The notes below the pieces were generated by a model. It was not told the DNA's origin and made no database searches. It saw nothing but the letters and a program-made list of their open reading frames with translations. A stretch of DNA of 32,132 bases from Aquipseudomonas alcaligenes MRY13-0052 (GTDB lineage Bacteria > Pseudomonadota > Gammaproteobacteria > Pseudomonadales > Pseudomonadaceae): contig BATO01000071.1 in assembly GCA_000474255.1 (NCBI GenBank), positions 1 to 32,132 on the forward strand, written 5' to 3'. This document shows, piece by piece, positions 32,110-32,132 of the stretch. Positions within the stretch are counted from its first letter, which is position 1; each line of letters starts with the position of its first letter. The position numbers and the translations under genes were made by a program.

Positions 32110-32132
32110 CATCGCGCCGGCCCCCAGAGCGG

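Larger units (their letters stand above)
31731..32132. other. Repeat-rich gap at the right end
   Basis: The last 402 bases have no credible gene; the frames present run across repeats. In order there are the inverted copy of the left-end repeat (31830-31857), the GATGGGT-type unit (31933-31964), and two short palindromes with the same ATGGAT centre (32067-32082 and 32096-32109). No promoter or ribosome site can be tied to a coding frame. Confidence 0.6.

Overview
The window is a stretch of a Pseudomonas chromosome. High GC across the housekeeping genes, the gene order pagL-murI-moeB-prmC-prfA-hemA / TPR lipoprotein-lolB-ispE-tRNA-Gln-prs-rplY-pth-ychF, and a nearby tRNA-Met all match the block I remember from P. 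aeruginosa (PA4661 to PA4673.1). Differences such as a second tRNA-Gln and inserted operons suggest a related species rather than P. aeruginosa itself. No database search was possible; family names come from motif reading.

1-12.7 kb is conserved core. A lipid A deacylase (pagL) precedes a tightly overlapping leftward operon hemA-prfA-prmC-moeB-murI (haem synthesis, translation termination, release-factor methylation, sulfur-carrier activation, D-glutamate for cell wall). Rightward lie a TPR lipoprotein, lolB, ispE, two identical tRNA-Gln genes, prs, rplY, pth and ychF.

12.7-18.4 kb reads leftward. A six-gene unit znuC-znuB-znuA-hisI2-gamma-carbonic anhydrase-pyrC2 joins a zinc ABC importer to extra copies of zinc-dependent enzymes. 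Its promoter carries a Zur-like box lying over the -10 element, so it looks like a complete zinc-starvation operon. The pyrC2 product has Gln in place of the first His of the metal-binding HxH motif. Downstream is a MerR regulator overlapping a carboxymuconolactone-decarboxylase-like gene, with a 19-bp-spacer promoter placed so that the message would be nearly leaderless.

18.6-25.2 kb is an accessory island beginning at tRNA-Met. It has two phage-like control modules, at about 19.2 kb and 24.4 kb. Each has a small repressor-like protein, palindromic operators and a divergent gene, and the two repressors are recognisably paralogous. Between them lie an AT-rich gene of the DUF6119/TIGR04141 family and, directly upstream on the same strand, a membrane-anchored Mrr-type endonuclease with a topoisomerase-type zinc finger. 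This pair is the best candidate in the window for a little-described, probably defensive, system. Several small unknown genes and an excisionase-like gene complete the island.

25.2-32.1 kb returns to host composition: an acyl-CoA dehydrogenase behind an operator-like array of TTGTACAAAC repeats, three small membrane or exported proteins of unknown function, a ProY-like amino-acid permease, and an AraC regulator with a GyrI-like domain. The gaps hold dispersed hairpin repeats. One repeat occurs in inverted orientation near both ends of the window.
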